Assembly (NCBI RefSeq): GCF_001949145.1
Contig: NW_019091461.1
Location: 374,001 to 438,000, forward strand
DNA length: 64,000 bases
Source: Acanthaster planci
Taxonomy: Eukaryota; Echinodermata; Asteroidea; Valvatida; Acanthasteridae
Reading direction: 5' to 3'
Both the position numbers and the translations under genes were made by a program. A model generated the notes under the pieces. It was not told where the DNA came from. It ran no database searches and saw only the letters and a program-made list of their open reading frames with translations. Below, one piece after another: positions 12,301 to 25,400 of the stretch; the stretch's first letter is position 1, and each line of letters starts with the position of its first letter.

Positions 12301-15300
12301 GCCACCATGCAGTCCAGCACCGTCTGGAAACGGGAAAAACATTTCAAGGTTGTGGTGAATTTCAATGAAAGATCATCAGTGGTGTTCCGTGACAAAAATA
12401 TCCTTTACACAGACCACCGTGCCAATGTACTCAAAATAGTTCTTTTTACTTGGTAACCGAATCATACCCTGTGTGTTACCTTGAATGATTGTGTCACAAC
12501 ATTCATCATAAGTCTAACAATCTGATCTCAGAGAACTGCCTCTTAAATTGATTTTAATTCTGTCAGTTTGAGTTCTGCTAAAGACTTCATTTGTCACTAA
12601 GCAGCACTACAGTGAATTGAGATCCTGTAAAACTAAAGCTTTCGTTTGGTGTTGGGATGCTTTTTCTTAAACTAGGCTATCAACAATTGGTCAGGCAAAC
12701 GGTGCCTCTGATGAATATAAATAGGTGGTCCACTTACAAGATGGGGGGGTTGCAAACCTAAGTAACTCACCTCGTAGTTGTCTGCAGCTAAGAAGCAACC
12801 CAGACCCAGAAACAAGGCACACTGAAAAATAAATGAAGAGAAAACATGTACTTTTATGATGATTTAACCCTTCAAAAACTTTGCATTAAATATTTCCTCT
12901 CCAGCATTCCACACAAGGGAATGCACCTTTTGAAAGGATTCAATTGTTGAAATGATAGGAAGGTAACCTGTTAACTTGATTTATTCCCAGCTGTTCACCT
13001 CAGCTATTACACTACATCCCTTTATATATAGGTACTGGTTTAAATTTTGGGCCCTGTTTCACAGAACTGCTTGGCAAAACATCTGACTTAGCAAATTTAT
13101 AAGTTAAGCAAAGATTAGCAGCATACCAGTTGAAACCTATAAGCATTCTGTGACTTCTTAGCTGGTAATATGTTTTTGCTAAGCAAATATTTTCTACTCT
13201 TAGCAACTTTCTGTCACTGGCAACTCTGTGAAACCGGGCTACTTGAAACAAAGTATGTGTTGAGGTTGTCGTGTGATGAAGGTTTTGAGCAGATTCCAAA
13301 AGCTGCCACGAAAAAGGACCCATAAGTTAGGCTTAAAAAACTGGGGGTGAGAGGGGGGGACGGTAGTTAGCTTGGAACCTACACTAGCTCGGCCTTTTGG
13401 GGCCACCGTCTTGTCTGCCAGGGTGGTCTTGAGGAGAGGTAAGAGGTCATTGAAGATAGCCTCACTGTCATCCCCAGCACCTAGTTGGATCAAGAGCAGA
13501 GTACCGACGCTAGCAGCCAACGCCTGCTCCTCACTCTTGCCTGCAGAATGATTAAAACATTACCACAAAAAGGTATCAGACAAAGGTTTTGGCAAAGTAA
13601 CCAGTCTGTGCGGACTGCAGTAATTTTGTAAGTGTTATCAATGTCAAAGATCTGTTAAGATGCATGGTACATACATGATTGGTTTAACAGCATTTGGGAA
13701 ATCCTGAGTCAGATTTCTTTGAGGATAAACATGAACCAACATGTGCCCCAGTGGTGAAGGGCAAAATCTAACAACGATCCGAGCTGCTAAGAGGATGCTG
13801 TTGTTAAGACCGTTTGGGAGCATGAAGGGGGATCGGACAGAACCATCACTTTTGTTGTGAATTCAATTTCGGGACAAGGATTTCATAATACTAATTCCCC
13901 AAGGAAAGTTGATCTGATGGGGGAGGGGGGTGACATGACATTTTATCACCTGCTTTTTTACGGTCCTTCTTGGAACACAGCATGTGCACCCTTGCAATGG
14001 CAATTTGTAAATGGTGGCCCTGAACACATGACCAGGGCAAAGCTTGTTCCCAGAAAGCCCACAGCTTTCTTCACCTTTCTTGATGCAGCGCTCCACACAG
14101 TCTGAGATGGTAACTTTCCGCTGCTCTATGAAATCTGTCAAGACCTTCCGACTCAGAGATTTCTTGAGTCCCTCTAGACAATCTTTACGTCCATTCACAC
14201 TGTGGGAAAACACAAGAACCACATTGTTATGACAACCTTCTGATCTCATTTTGGTTTTCCAATAACTGACTCAATTTCAGTTACCCTTTGGGGAGAAATA
14301 AACTGATTATGACAATTTGATTTGATGTGTTTCTGGATTAAGTATGGTGGGACTCTTCCACCTAACTAACATCAGGAGTGTACATTTCAACTACTACGCC
14401 CACCAATGGCCCCCCCAAAAAGGACGCTTCGATGTTGCACACTTGAGCTCAGTAAGGTTCCTATCACGCAAAACCGGAAAAGGGAATAACTGTTTATCGA
14501 ACAGCTATTTTGAGGTTCATCCCGTGTCATTTTGGTGTGGTATTTGGCTTTGAATCTTTGTTCAGGAAGTGCCCTCAAGGAAATGGACGGCGGACAGGAA
14601 GTTCCTGTACACCGACACATTCACAGTGGTAATATATAATCGGCCATCACTGGAATTCAGGTGTTTTTACCTCTTCTGTGTTGTCCCGTCTATGTACTCC
14701 TTGATCTTCTCTTCAAAGCGCTCCTGTGCGTCCGTCTCATCCACACGGACATTGTCAGCCAGCTCAGGTCCTGGAGGGAAAAACAGGAAGTCATATCCGC
14801 AGATGAAAGTTTGACTTTAAAATCCACAATTAGGTATAAGAACTCAGAAAAGAAAGCAACGCTAAGGAACTCTGTACGTTCTGCCAGGAGCTGCCATAAT
14901 CAAGACTTATCCAAGCATATACACTTAAGACAACTACCATAAATGCTGGCATACTGCTGCGGGGTATCCAAGTGAGCATACATGTACAGCCTGCCACATT
15001 TGGATTTTCTGTGTAAAAAGTACTACACATTTCACACAATGCACCCTGCCCGCCATAAAGCGGAGCACATGGCAGTATACCATACCATTAAACAAATCAA
15101 GCCTGCGATGACTTAAATGATGATGCTTAAAGAATCGATGCATTCCACTCTTCCCTCTGAAACACTTTCCCACACTTTAAAAACAGGTCTACAACAGCAG
15201 CATTGCTGACATCTTTCGGCCCACATGCGTGGCTCTTCTTCATCTGACGCTTGAGTTCAGATCACCTGACAGCTTTGCACGATCTCCCGGACTTTCAACT

Positions 15301-18300
15301 TGCTGAAGAGCTCAATATCTGTGTATCTCAGATAGCCTTTTGTCAAGGTAGCATTTATGCTATCCGATATGCGTATATTCTGTACAAAGGGCTGCTCTGC
15401 ACAGAGAGGGCTGGATTTCACTGACAGCTATTCTTCACAGATAACGTATCAGTTTACTGTGCTATTACAACCCAGATCTTGGAAATGCAATCTATTTGAC
15501 CAAATATAGACATCAAGTTTCCTAGCAAAAAAAAAGAGACAACTGTGACAGGTCAATGCCTACTTCAGGCAAATAAATTAACATGCCTATCTATTTTCTC
15601 TTAAATTTCACGTACTTAGTTTACTTTCATATTTACTTTCCCGTAACTTTTATTTACCTTAGCATATTCGTCATCAAACGAGAAAATAATTGCATCTCAT
15701 GCTAGGCACATGTCAAATTTGAGTTGTCCTCATTCAAGCCACAATTATTTCACATGTCAATCAGCACAGACCAAGAGAACATCTGCCGGACACCTTTTTA
15801 CCATGAAGTTTCCCAGATCCTTCAAACGCCATTGGGTTTTGGAAGGCCTTGGAGGGCTGAGAACAGAGCCCAGCCGATGCTACATAACATGGGGCTTAAA
15901 CGTCCTTGAAAGTTAGAATGCAGACTTTTCAGTGCGAAAAGAAATTTTTGAAGGTTTTGGAAGGTCTTGAAAGGCCCCTCCTGGGGGAAAACAAAACATG
16001 GCCAACTTTCAAGGTGCTAGGAATGGGGGCAAAGTGTCAAGCAGGGGTGATCCCACAAGGGTTGCTTTAACGGCTCACCTTCCTCCAAGATGCTGTCTGG
16101 CTCGGAGAGATGACTGCTGACGACGCTGCCCGTCTCCTCAGTATCTCCCTCACTACTGTCTCCTCCCCGCGCTGAGCCTAACATTCAAAAGAGTGGGGAA
16201 AATGTCAGTCTCCCCCAAGAAATGCCGACTCTGTCCTCACTGAGAGAATATCACTTAAACAGAACTTGTCCTACACTATGGAATCCTGCAGGGTCTCCAA
16301 CCGTTTCAGCACTGTGTGGTTTTCTTCAGGGAATATCTTCAATGTACTAAGACAAATTGCTATTAGGTTTCGAGCTGTGAGGGAGGGATTCGTTTTTCCT
16401 GAATTGCTGCCAACCGTAGGGGATCAGCTCAAGGCTGTCTGATAACAGACAAGTCTAATGGTAGAATAGCCAAAGCAAAAGCGAGTACCATTTGTAATCA
16501 CCACAAACTGAAGTATTTTACAAAATATTATACCATGTGCGGGTGACAAATTAACTGAATGCCGTGAAGTTCTTCTAAGTGGTTTTGCGCCCACTCGATG
16601 ATGAAGCAATGCTCATATGCTACTGTCGTTAAAATTCACCCTTTCAAAACAATATTTTGAAAACTACAAAAATTTCAAAGTACTGTCTCTAAAAAACATG
16701 AAGGCAAATGCTAATCAATATGAACAAAATAAAAAACCTTTAAATTGACCATGGAGAAACCTTTCAAAAGGATAATGTCTCAATATTTACAAAAGCTGAT
16801 AAATATAACCTGGGCAGATGAATTATAATAATTTTTATCCAGATGTAAAGAACATGAGAGAATTCATCTTGAAGCTCTAAAAATAGAATGTTTTTATTGT
16901 ACTAAGACATTAAATTGGGACGGACAATTAAATTATCTAGCAACTCCATGGTTACCTAGCGCAATTTGTATTTTTTTGCATCACTGTACTGGTACGGCAA
17001 GTCCACAGGGAATAGGCAAGATAATGTACCATGCTTGTCTCTCTGATTAGGGACAGGGTGATCAAACAAGTTTGCCAAAATTTTTGTGCAAGCAAGTGTT
17101 TTCAAATTTCCCCCTAAAATAAATCGATCTTGTATTCGGTGTCCCTCTGTACCATCCTGAACAATTTGAATTTGATCCACTTCAAAATGTCTACTTTATT
17201 TTGCTTCTCCCTTCCATCTTTGTTTATTTTTAGTGTGAGGTGGTAAAATTCAACAAAAAAGCCTGAGGTGGTCACTCAAATCAGTGAGGTGGGCCGCCTC
17301 ACACTTGAATAGGCAGGGGAAATCCTGATCAGGGGTAATTAATGGTTGTGAGAGTCTTGGAGTACACTTGGATAATGGTAAGCCTCAATCTGCTGGAAAC
17401 ACATGTACATACCAGTACATGTACAGGTATACTTCCTGCGGAATGGAGCAGGAACATACATGTGTATTTGACTCGACTAGCAATCCTACTTTCAAGCACT
17501 ACGTGTACATGTGCACTTATGTTGAACACCTAAATCTGGCGGCGTTTCAACTTTTGATGGGTTCAGCACTGCCAATTTTTTTTTTTTTACATAACGAGTT
17601 TAATTCCAACAGTCCAGATTATTAACACAACCAACATTCAAGCCAGCTTCAGAAATATCACCAGTGCATTTCCTGAGAAGCATACTATTTAGAAGCTCAA
17701 ACCTGTTGGATGAAAGTGAGGAGTTAAACCTATACTGAACTCCAGGGCCAATGACAAAGCATTATGTAGTGTGCAAAGTACACATCCTTCATTAGTTAAA
17801 TGACCTTTGAACTACCTGGGCACGTAGGCCTACATAATTGCATCAGCTTTTTTTTTGTTTCTCTCTTTTCCAAACTCGTTGACCTTATTGCTTTTTGGAC
17901 ATCCAATGAGGTACTGGGAAAAGTATAGGTACATGTAGCATCCTAAAACCAGAGGAACGTCAAATAAAATGTGTATAATTTGACATGGAAGGGTGAGCTG
18001 AAAACTCATTTGACGTACAAGTCAATCCCAAACGTTTTATCACTGATCATTTACACATTTATCCATACGTAGGTAGTGTCGGGGTACCTCATTGCTGCCC
18101 TTGACAACCCTTCACTCTAGTTTTTCCACATGTCAGAAAAGTAAATTTAACAAATAAAGAATGAAAATGGGTGAATTTTAGTGGTGGGACAATTGTTACT
18201 CCATGCATGCACATACCCTAGTATGAAACTGATCTGAAAAAATATTTTCTAAGTGAAAAGTTCTTCTGTCTGTTTCTCTAAGTTTTTCTGTTTTCTAAGT

Positions 18301-19707
18301 GAATACCTTGATATTTTCACTGCTAAATTTGACTTTGCAGGTTATTTTATTGCCTTTTATTTTCTTTGCGCACTAAAAGTAATTTAAGACGCTTAATTCA
18401 GTCTACATGTATTTTCAAATTTTGTTTTATTCATGGCTTTCTTAATTGAAATTATTGTATTAATGATATGTTGTATTTTTGTTTTGTTATGTTAATATTG
18501 TTTTTGCATTTATAATATTTCTAATTTTAATTGTTTCGTGTTTCCTATTTGACCAGTTGGAGAAGTACTCAACAGAAAGTATGGGTTTTGGGCAATCCAG
18601 CGGGAGCTGGTTAAATATTGCGGCCTTTATGTTTTGTTTCAAATGTTTAAATGTATCTTTTGTGAATAGAATGTCTTTGTAAGTGTACCATTAAAATGAA
18701 ATAAATGAAAGTAAGAGGTCACTGCTGGGAAAAATGTCTCCCTTTTCTTGGCCATTTGAATTAGAATGGGGGAAAAATGTTAAACATAAGCCTTTCTGCT
18801 AACACCGCATGAGTGATTTTGCACAATGGTACAAAGGCATTACGGGAAGGAAAAAGGAGCAAATACTGCCCCATTTTCCTTCCAACAGTGCCTTTTTACC
18901 GATGTGCAAAAATCACCCATGCCGTATCGGCAATAGGCTTACAGCTAGTGTCTAGGCAGCATTTAATAAAATTCTTCAAATTCTTTGAATGATGTCGCAC
19001 TAACACTGAATTGGCCAGTACACTATTCCAAGGAAGCCAAAGCATGCACAAGTGAGTGAAATTAGACACAAGACGCCAGCTGACAGGGAATCTTGGAGGC
19101 CCTACAGATGCCCTCTAGAGAAATTTCTGTTGATGTCTGCCCTTCAAATATCATATCAATCTGTAACAGTCCCAAATCCTCCGATTTCAATATGATTTTA
19201 CATACACCCAAGGGAGTTGGGGTTAAAGGCTGCGTTCTCAAGTAGAAACACATCAAACAAAACCAGCATTCTTTTGAGAAGAGTTCCATACACGGACGCC
19301 AGTAGTTATTCCCCAAGTGTTAGCCGTCAGAACAAAAAACATGTCCAGAAAAGTTCAATTTAAGAGGGAAAAAAAAGCAAAGTCGTTTACTTAGAAAATA
19401 CTTAGAACTTTCAGAACAGTCCCATACTTTGTGCACGGTGTGTGAAGTGGCGTCCGTATATGGACCTCTTTCTATTCTTTCCCCCCATAAAAAACAAAAA
19501 TCTTGATGTCAGCACTTTTCACATCGCACTTTATTATATTAAGCATATGTTTCGATACGGTTCACTAAAGGCCTCACTCGGATGAGCACGAACACACGTG
19601 ATGTACACATGAAACGTGCGTGCACACGCGCGAAATCGCAAAATACTACATGAACAGCCGGCAGCCATCAATTACTTACCCTTTTTCCTCACTTTTCGAC
19701 GCGGCAT
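9359..19707 (-). CDS. IFRD1: Interferon-related developmental regulator (IFRD1/2 orthologue)
   Basis: A transcriptional co-regulator family (PC4/TIS7/SKMc15) built of ARM/HEAT-like helical repeats. Coding exons in order: 19680-19707, 16079-16177, 14671-14770, 14075-14199, 13383-13540, 12771-12821, 12145-12323, 11483-11591, 10958-11092, 10310-10531, 9359-9442. All phases agree and give 429 aa, against about 450 aa in vertebrate IFRD1. The start MPRRKVRKKG is basic like the vertebrate start, followed by an acidic/Ser-rich segment (exon 2). Family landmarks: a helix around DCLEGLKKSLSRK; TLLLIQLGAGDDSEAIF; ALSAWTLLLSIAP; LLHSDDVNLRIEAGES; LRGLATDSNKYRAKKDRRQQ; FREVLGSGTNIHLQEN; and the conserved basic end FKARTKVRSKQRDKR. 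For exon 8 I chose the acceptor at 11592, since the nearer one gives an immediate stop. Invertebrates usually have one IFRD gene, so this may be co-orthologous to IFRD1 and IFRD2. Introns carry at least two inverted-repeat elements. Confidence 0.95.
10080..10175 (-). repeat. tRNA-derived SINE-like fragment
   Basis: Read on the minus strand, this segment contains a B-box-like GGTTTGAATCCCACC preceded by GGCGTGGTGGT, the usual layout of a tRNA-derived SINE head with a degenerate A box. It lies in the last IFRD intron. No tRNA cloverleaf is intact. Family name not determined. Confidence 0.45.
13049..13239. mobile_element. MITE-like element with TIR GCCC(T/G)GTTTCACAGA
   Basis: The left end GCCCTGTTTCACAGA (from 13051) and the right end TCTGTGAAACCGGGC (13225-13239) are inverted copies matching at 14 of 15 positions. 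They bound about 190 bp with no coding capacity, inside IFRD intron 5. The interior is rich in 'ttagcaa/taagcaa' words. I recall elements of this type as abundant in echinoderm genomes; that recollection is unverified. Confidence 0.75.
18786..18942. mobile_element. Foldback element with about 70-bp imperfect arms
   Basis: The left arm (about 18786-18855) and right arm (about 18873-18942) align as inverted repeats. Shared words include TAAGCCT, GCAT, TGATTTT, TGCACA, AAAGGCA and GGAAGGAAAA, with roughly three quarters identity by eye. Nearly the whole 157 bp folds on itself. It is non-coding, lies in IFRD intron 1, and is probably a MITE. I could not define a target-site duplication. Confidence 0.75.
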
Positions 19708-22363
19708 TTTACACCTAATTCGGCCTAGTCTGTGCCTCGATAAGCCTAGTCTCAGGATATAAGTAGATTTTGTATATTCCACGGGTTTTTACTACGAAAA
19801 TTGATTTGTATAGAGTGCATTTGTTGAAATGATGGTACTTCCCGTAGACTCATATTGCAGTTTTGACCATATGCGGTGCGCGGCATGTGTATACGTATAC
19901 GGCGGGTTCGCACGTACGTAAATCGCTCGCCTTTGACCTTACCACGTTCCTCGAGTTCCCATTGAGTCCCCATGGTTAGTGTACAAAAATACTGTAGTGT
20001 TGGGATTTTTCAGGTATATGGTAAATGAAAATTGACAATTTCGCAATACCAGTGAGGTTGTGATGACGACGTACAGTGAATGGCGTGTGTAGCGCTAGCT
20101 GTGCGTCATTGATGACTCGCCCACTCAATTTGCAGCAAACTTGTGAACAAACTTTTCACCACTGAGTCAATGAGGTTTTGATTGTAAAAAGGTTTCTCCC
20201 TTTTTTATACCTAAAAGGCGGTGCTACAGAAATTGGTAATCTGTTTCATAATGGTTTCATTGATGTTGAAAATACTGATGAGATGATAATGAGGACAAAA
20301 AGTCATTGTTACAAAATTCCAGGAGACTCTTAATTGGGCGATGCATGCAATATACAGAAACTGGAAATTTATATTGCTGAACATTTTGGGAAATTTAAAT
20401 AAAAAAGAGGGAAACTTTCGAAAATTTCAAAAGTACATGTGTAATTTGAAAAGCTGGACTTCCAATACCGGGTGCTCAAGGTAGCCTAATACTTTATGAA
20501 TGCTTAAAGAAACAGAAGAAATACATTAAAGCGCCGATATTACACAATCTGAAGACAATACATGTAATTTCATGAAAGTCAACAGAAAGCACATTACACA
20601 TAACATGAAATATTATGTACTTGGGATAGGTTTTCGGTGCAATTCGTTCATAATTTTTTGGCCAACCTGCAACCGTGACGGCGGCCGCTAGGCTAAGGGG
20701 GTATGGGTCGGTTGAGAGCCCATCAGATATCAGCCATTACAACTTACAAATAACAGACCAATGCCTTGCCCCATTATAGACCTTTTTAAAGTGGGGGTGC
20801 CCCCAGTCGAAAAGGGGGGGAGGTACTGCAAATGTAGACCTCGCTTCTACCGCCGGTGTTTACTCAGTGCTGTAGAATATGAGAATGCTAAATAAAGTAA
20901 ACAATTTTTGAAGATTACGAAATATTTCGATATCACATCCTGCAGATTTTATGAAACAATTTTTCAACTCAACTACTACAGGGGGAACCAGGGGGTCACG
21001 GCGGTGCGGGCGCGGGCGGGAGGTGACTGGCTAAAAACGCCTGCTGCGAGCTAGCCCCACTTAACTTAAATAGCGCCACCTTTTGGTGGTCACTTAGCTA
21101 CTGACGCTGTCGACTTGCTTGCCAGGCAGAAGGCGGCCAACTTACTAAGTGAGCGCTCCTTCATGGTCATCATAGCAGGTGAAACGTATCAGTGTGGGCA
21201 TGTTTCCACTCACTGAACACCTTGAGTTGTGTAAAATCAGTAAGTATACTGTATAGGCCTTACTATTAAAAGGAAACAGTTTCATAGATGATAGAGGAAT
21301 AAAATGTACAGGTAGGCCTGTTCCTTCCTCCATGGTTCCTCCATGATCAGTCATGTCACTTTATATATTTTTATTATTGTCAGTGGTCTTTAATATTCAC
21401 GAATCAACGTGCCATGATATGTAATATAACATCAATAGAGTTTGTATCTGTCCTTGCTCCATGGTATGATAGTTCGGTACACCTGTCTATGGCATGGAGG
21501 AACTCCCATCCTAATTCCTCCGTGCATAACATCATACGGACTTGACAGTTGACACCCTGTGCACCACTGGACTGGCCTGAAAAATTCTGACAGTTAGGCC
21601 TAGTGTTTTCTAAGTATCTTAGGTCTAAATGCTTTGCAGTAGTTTCCTTGCTCAGCAGTTGACTTTTAAGGACATGTTATCACTGTCTTAGCTCCATTGG
21701 TGATGTCCATAGGCTTGAATATGGAAGTTACTGCATTGGGAATTTGATATTTGTCAACTGCAATTACATGTACATAATGTCATAATGCATGTAGGCTACA
21801 CATGAGAAAATGTAATTGCTGTAATGGAGAGTAAAATGCAAATTTTATTTCTGTCTTTAAAAGTCAAGTTAGTTTGGAAACAGATTATGGAAACAGATAT
21901 GAAAGGATTGTGATGGAAGACAATGTAGCCTACGGGGGATCCATAGATGACTACAGGAGAAACTTTGATGAAAATTTAACGAAATGATATCATTTCTCTC
22001 ATTAGTCCAATTTTATCGTCAAATCCATTACTATGTGGTGTCAATCCACGCCACAAGAAAGATTTCCTGTTTGTGCAAGTTGAGAGTTTCCAAACATGTA
22101 TGTTCGCACATGGCTGGGGTGACCAGTCTCACATGGTTTGTACACAGGATCTCAAGAGATGTCCGTGTATTTAACTCTCTCCTGATAATTTTGCACCCTT
22201 TATTTCTTAAAGGAGTTCATGCCAGTGAGATCTGAAGCTTGACAGTTCCTGCTCTTCAACAGCTGTGAATGAATATCCAATTGGACTGAACCATAGAGCA
22301 ATGTAGTCCTTCACTGCCAGAACAGTCACATTCAAAGAAGGATTTGCCTACCAGCCTCCAGCA
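19708..22363. other. Spacer between divergent IFRD and kinesin genes
   Basis: The 250 bp just upstream of the IFRD start contain clustered CpGs and short palindromes (GTATACGTATAC, CACGTACGTAA), as expected for a CpG-rich promoter, but I recognise no specific site. A copy of a dispersed repeat sits near 20680-20825 and a G/C-rich patch near 20990-21030. The rest is AT-rich and may include 5' UTR exons of the kinesin gene that I cannot identify. Confidence 0.5.
20678..20825 (+). repeat. Dispersed repeat, copy 1 (second copy near 43876-44025)
   Basis: Shares an ordered set of words with 43876-44025 in the same orientation: GCGGC, a G run, CCATCAG, ATCAGCCATTA, GCCCCA, AAAGTG, GTGCCCCCAGTC and AAAAG. 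Identity is moderate with small gaps. It is non-coding; the class is unknown. Confidence 0.6.
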
Positions 22364-22384
22364 ATGATGCTGGTACGCTGGTAG
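22364..22384 (+). promoter_or_regulatory. Possible short uORF ahead of the kinesin start
   Basis: ATG ATG followed by four sense codons and TAG, ending 31 nt before the kinesin ATG at 22416 and in a different reading frame. If this stretch is in the mature 5' UTR, it could dampen initiation. Whether it is transcribed cannot be told from the sequence. Confidence 0.3.
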
Positions 22385-22415
22385 TTTGTTATCTCGTTAA
22401 CCTCGTTTGCTGAGG

Positions 22416-25400
22416 ATGGGAAGTGGTTCGAGTAGCTCCAAGTCGAACACGCCATCTCCAGCATCATCGAAGACATCATCAGCCAGAATGCCCGAGCCGT
22501 CGAGCCGCGGCACCAGCCGGGGCCGACGGCAGTTTGAGGAGGTCCAATTTGAGGACCCCAACGCGGCCCGCCACCCAGCTCAGGGACAGTCGTCAAATGG
22601 CTACGCAGGTGGTCTGGCCCCACAGGCTAACTACGGGAGCACCCATGGTGGAGGGGGATTCCCCCCTCAAGCCATGTACGGGGGTGGAAATTATGGCGCC
22701 TATGGAGGTTACAGCGGACTTCCACAGGACCAGTGGCAGCATGCGGGACATGTGGTCAATACCCAGCAGCGAGTAGCTAACACCTTGCAGTCCCACTACC
22801 AACAGGCCCAGGCACCTCCTCAGCTCACCCCTCAGCCAAACCAGGATCCAGATGAGTTCCTATCCATGGCACTCCAGATGCAAGAACTGGTAAGTCTTCA
22901 TGTTGTGAGGAGAGATTGTCAAATTCATGCTGTAGCCTTGAACTGAGGCCTCGTGACAGAATTTGTATATTTCTTGTCCCTTTCTCAGCTGATTGAGAAT
23001 ATGCATTTGATAAGCAACATTTTCTGTCCAACAGTTGTTTGAAAATGAGCCCGAATTACGAGAAGATGAGAGACACAAGTAAGAAGCCAAAACTTTTGGG
23101 GTGTTAATGAAAGAAAGGCAGGGTTTTTGTTGGTCTTTTTCATTTTCCTTCCCCTCAGCGCGTAAAACCTCAATGAACCGGTCGCCTCATCACTTAGGAA
23201 GGCTGTAAAAGGTGACTTGAAAAAAAATTTCCATTTTTTTTTTCAGCCTTTGCCAAACAAGTTTGTCCCCCAACCCCTAAAAAGTGGTTCTGATCCCTCC
23301 CCCCGGCACATCATGCATTGAAATAGAGAGCTGAATATATTTCAATTCAACCACTTAAGACCTCTTGAATCATTTTTGAGAAAAGTTCCAAGTCATCTAA
23401 CCTTTACACTAGGGAAGACATTTTTTCAAAGCACTTGTGAGGTTGGTAAAAAGCTTAACAATGCTCTGTTCTTTTCAATGTGATTTCCTTACTTGTGCGT
23501 ATAGTGTAGCTTAAATACCCCCAGAAATGTTAGTCATTGGAATATGACTGGAATTGTCTCAATTCGGAAGTTGTCATTTCCCCAAATTATTCGTTTGTTT
23601 AAATGCTGTATTCAACTGTATAAATCAGTGAACATTTCTATGGTATGAACAATTTTACAGTCATTGAAAATAATCAATCTATTTTTGTACCCAGAAAACT
23701 GTTTTTAGCTTCAGTAGTTAATTTTAGAACACTTTTTTTTTGGAACTTCTGAGATTTGAGAAAAATTGGGAATTTTGGAGGAGGGAAATTTTGGAGATTT
23801 CATTTAAAAATACAGTGCTAAAAAAATGTCAGCAAATATTCACACAACCAGAAAAAAAGGCAAAACTTGGGGGATGGACTGAAGGGAACAAATATTGCCT
23901 TCTGTAAATAACTGTGCTTCAGTACGATTCTGATTGTAATTTTGTGGAAAAATTAACCATAAACCAACCAACCTGAGGCCCTATTCAGTATTGCACTTGC
24001 CCTACCCTCTCCCACTTTTTCCCTCATAGAGGGAATTTTCTTCCTCTGCAGATTTCTTCTTTTGTTTTCAAATGTCTCACAAGCATGCAAACATGTGTAC
24101 ATTACACATATGTACATGTACATGTGTACCTGGTACATGTACTTCGTTGCGGCACAATAGCCCCAGTGTGGTGTGGTATATGTACATGATTCTTCATTGA
24201 ACAGCCTTGCAGTATTGATTTCTAGCTATGCTGGTTTCCATAATAAGTCCTGAGGTTTCCACAATACCCTGCCAGTCAATACCGGCCCTTGGGTTCCAGT
24301 TTGTAGAGGATGCTGTGGGAGTAAACACATGTGTTCCTTGCTTGCCATTTGGACATTAAATGCATGCTTAATATGTTCATTTTGCTCAAGCTTGCCTACA
24401 AAGGTACATTTTTTCAAATGCCATTGCACCCTTTGGTCGTTTTCATATTAGATGGGGCATTATGCATTGTACATTGTACATGTGTGCTCAGTGCTGAATA
24501 CATGTATGACCCTGTGTATTTTTTCCCATGAAAGATGAACATCCATGCACATGTACCTGTATAGACAAAGTAATGGGTCTTGGAAAGAATTTTAAAAACT
24601 GCTGTTTTTCATCTCGAATGAATTTTGAATGTATAAAAGTTTGCTAGTTTTGCGATAAATGATGAAAATAAATTATATATAACTGTACATTAAATCGGGA
24701 TTGCAAGCAGAGATAAACGTTTGAATAATATTTTAAAAAGAAAAGGTTTGAATAAATGTCAGTGTATTGAAGTTGATCATGACGGCCATGAACACTTCCA
24801 GTGAACTTGATGTAGATATTGTAGGACCAAATACATGTACTAAATATTTTTTGGGAGGGGGTGTCTCTGTTTTGTTTTGTTTTCTAGGGAATTTTCCAGC
24901 TCCATTGTGTATGAAAGGTACGTGTACATGTAGAAAAAAAATTCTCATGAACTGGACTTGACAGATACTGTAACCATGTAACGTAGCACTAAAATTTTTA
25001 CAGAGCTTCTCAATAATTAAGAAATCGTAGCCCTGAAATTAGAGTTTGATGGAGAAATGGTTTTAAATATTCAGGGCTTTTCAAAAGCAAAGGATCGCTT
25101 GCTGATCAGAGGAATTGCTGCATACGGTAACTTTTTATTTTGCTGAGTTTGACTGTTTTAAAAAGAGGTTGAGGAACTTGAGGATTTTGCTAGAATTTTC
25201 TTCATTTTTATGGTTATGGATGGGAATTGTCAGTAGAAATTTGTGTAGAATTGGAGAAAAAAAGAAAATGTTTAAAAAAAAAAAGTTTTAAAAAGAGATT
25301 TAGCCCCCTGTCAAGCAGAGCAGGGTGATTGTTTTCCTGTTTTTCCCATCTTCAAAGTTTCGTTGGCTCCAAATAGAGTCAACTCGCAGTTGACGTCAAG

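Noticed and set aside
20990-21030. G-rich patch as a G-quadruplex promoter element
   Set aside because: G runs are irregular and lie next to a dispersed repeat; not enough to call a structure.
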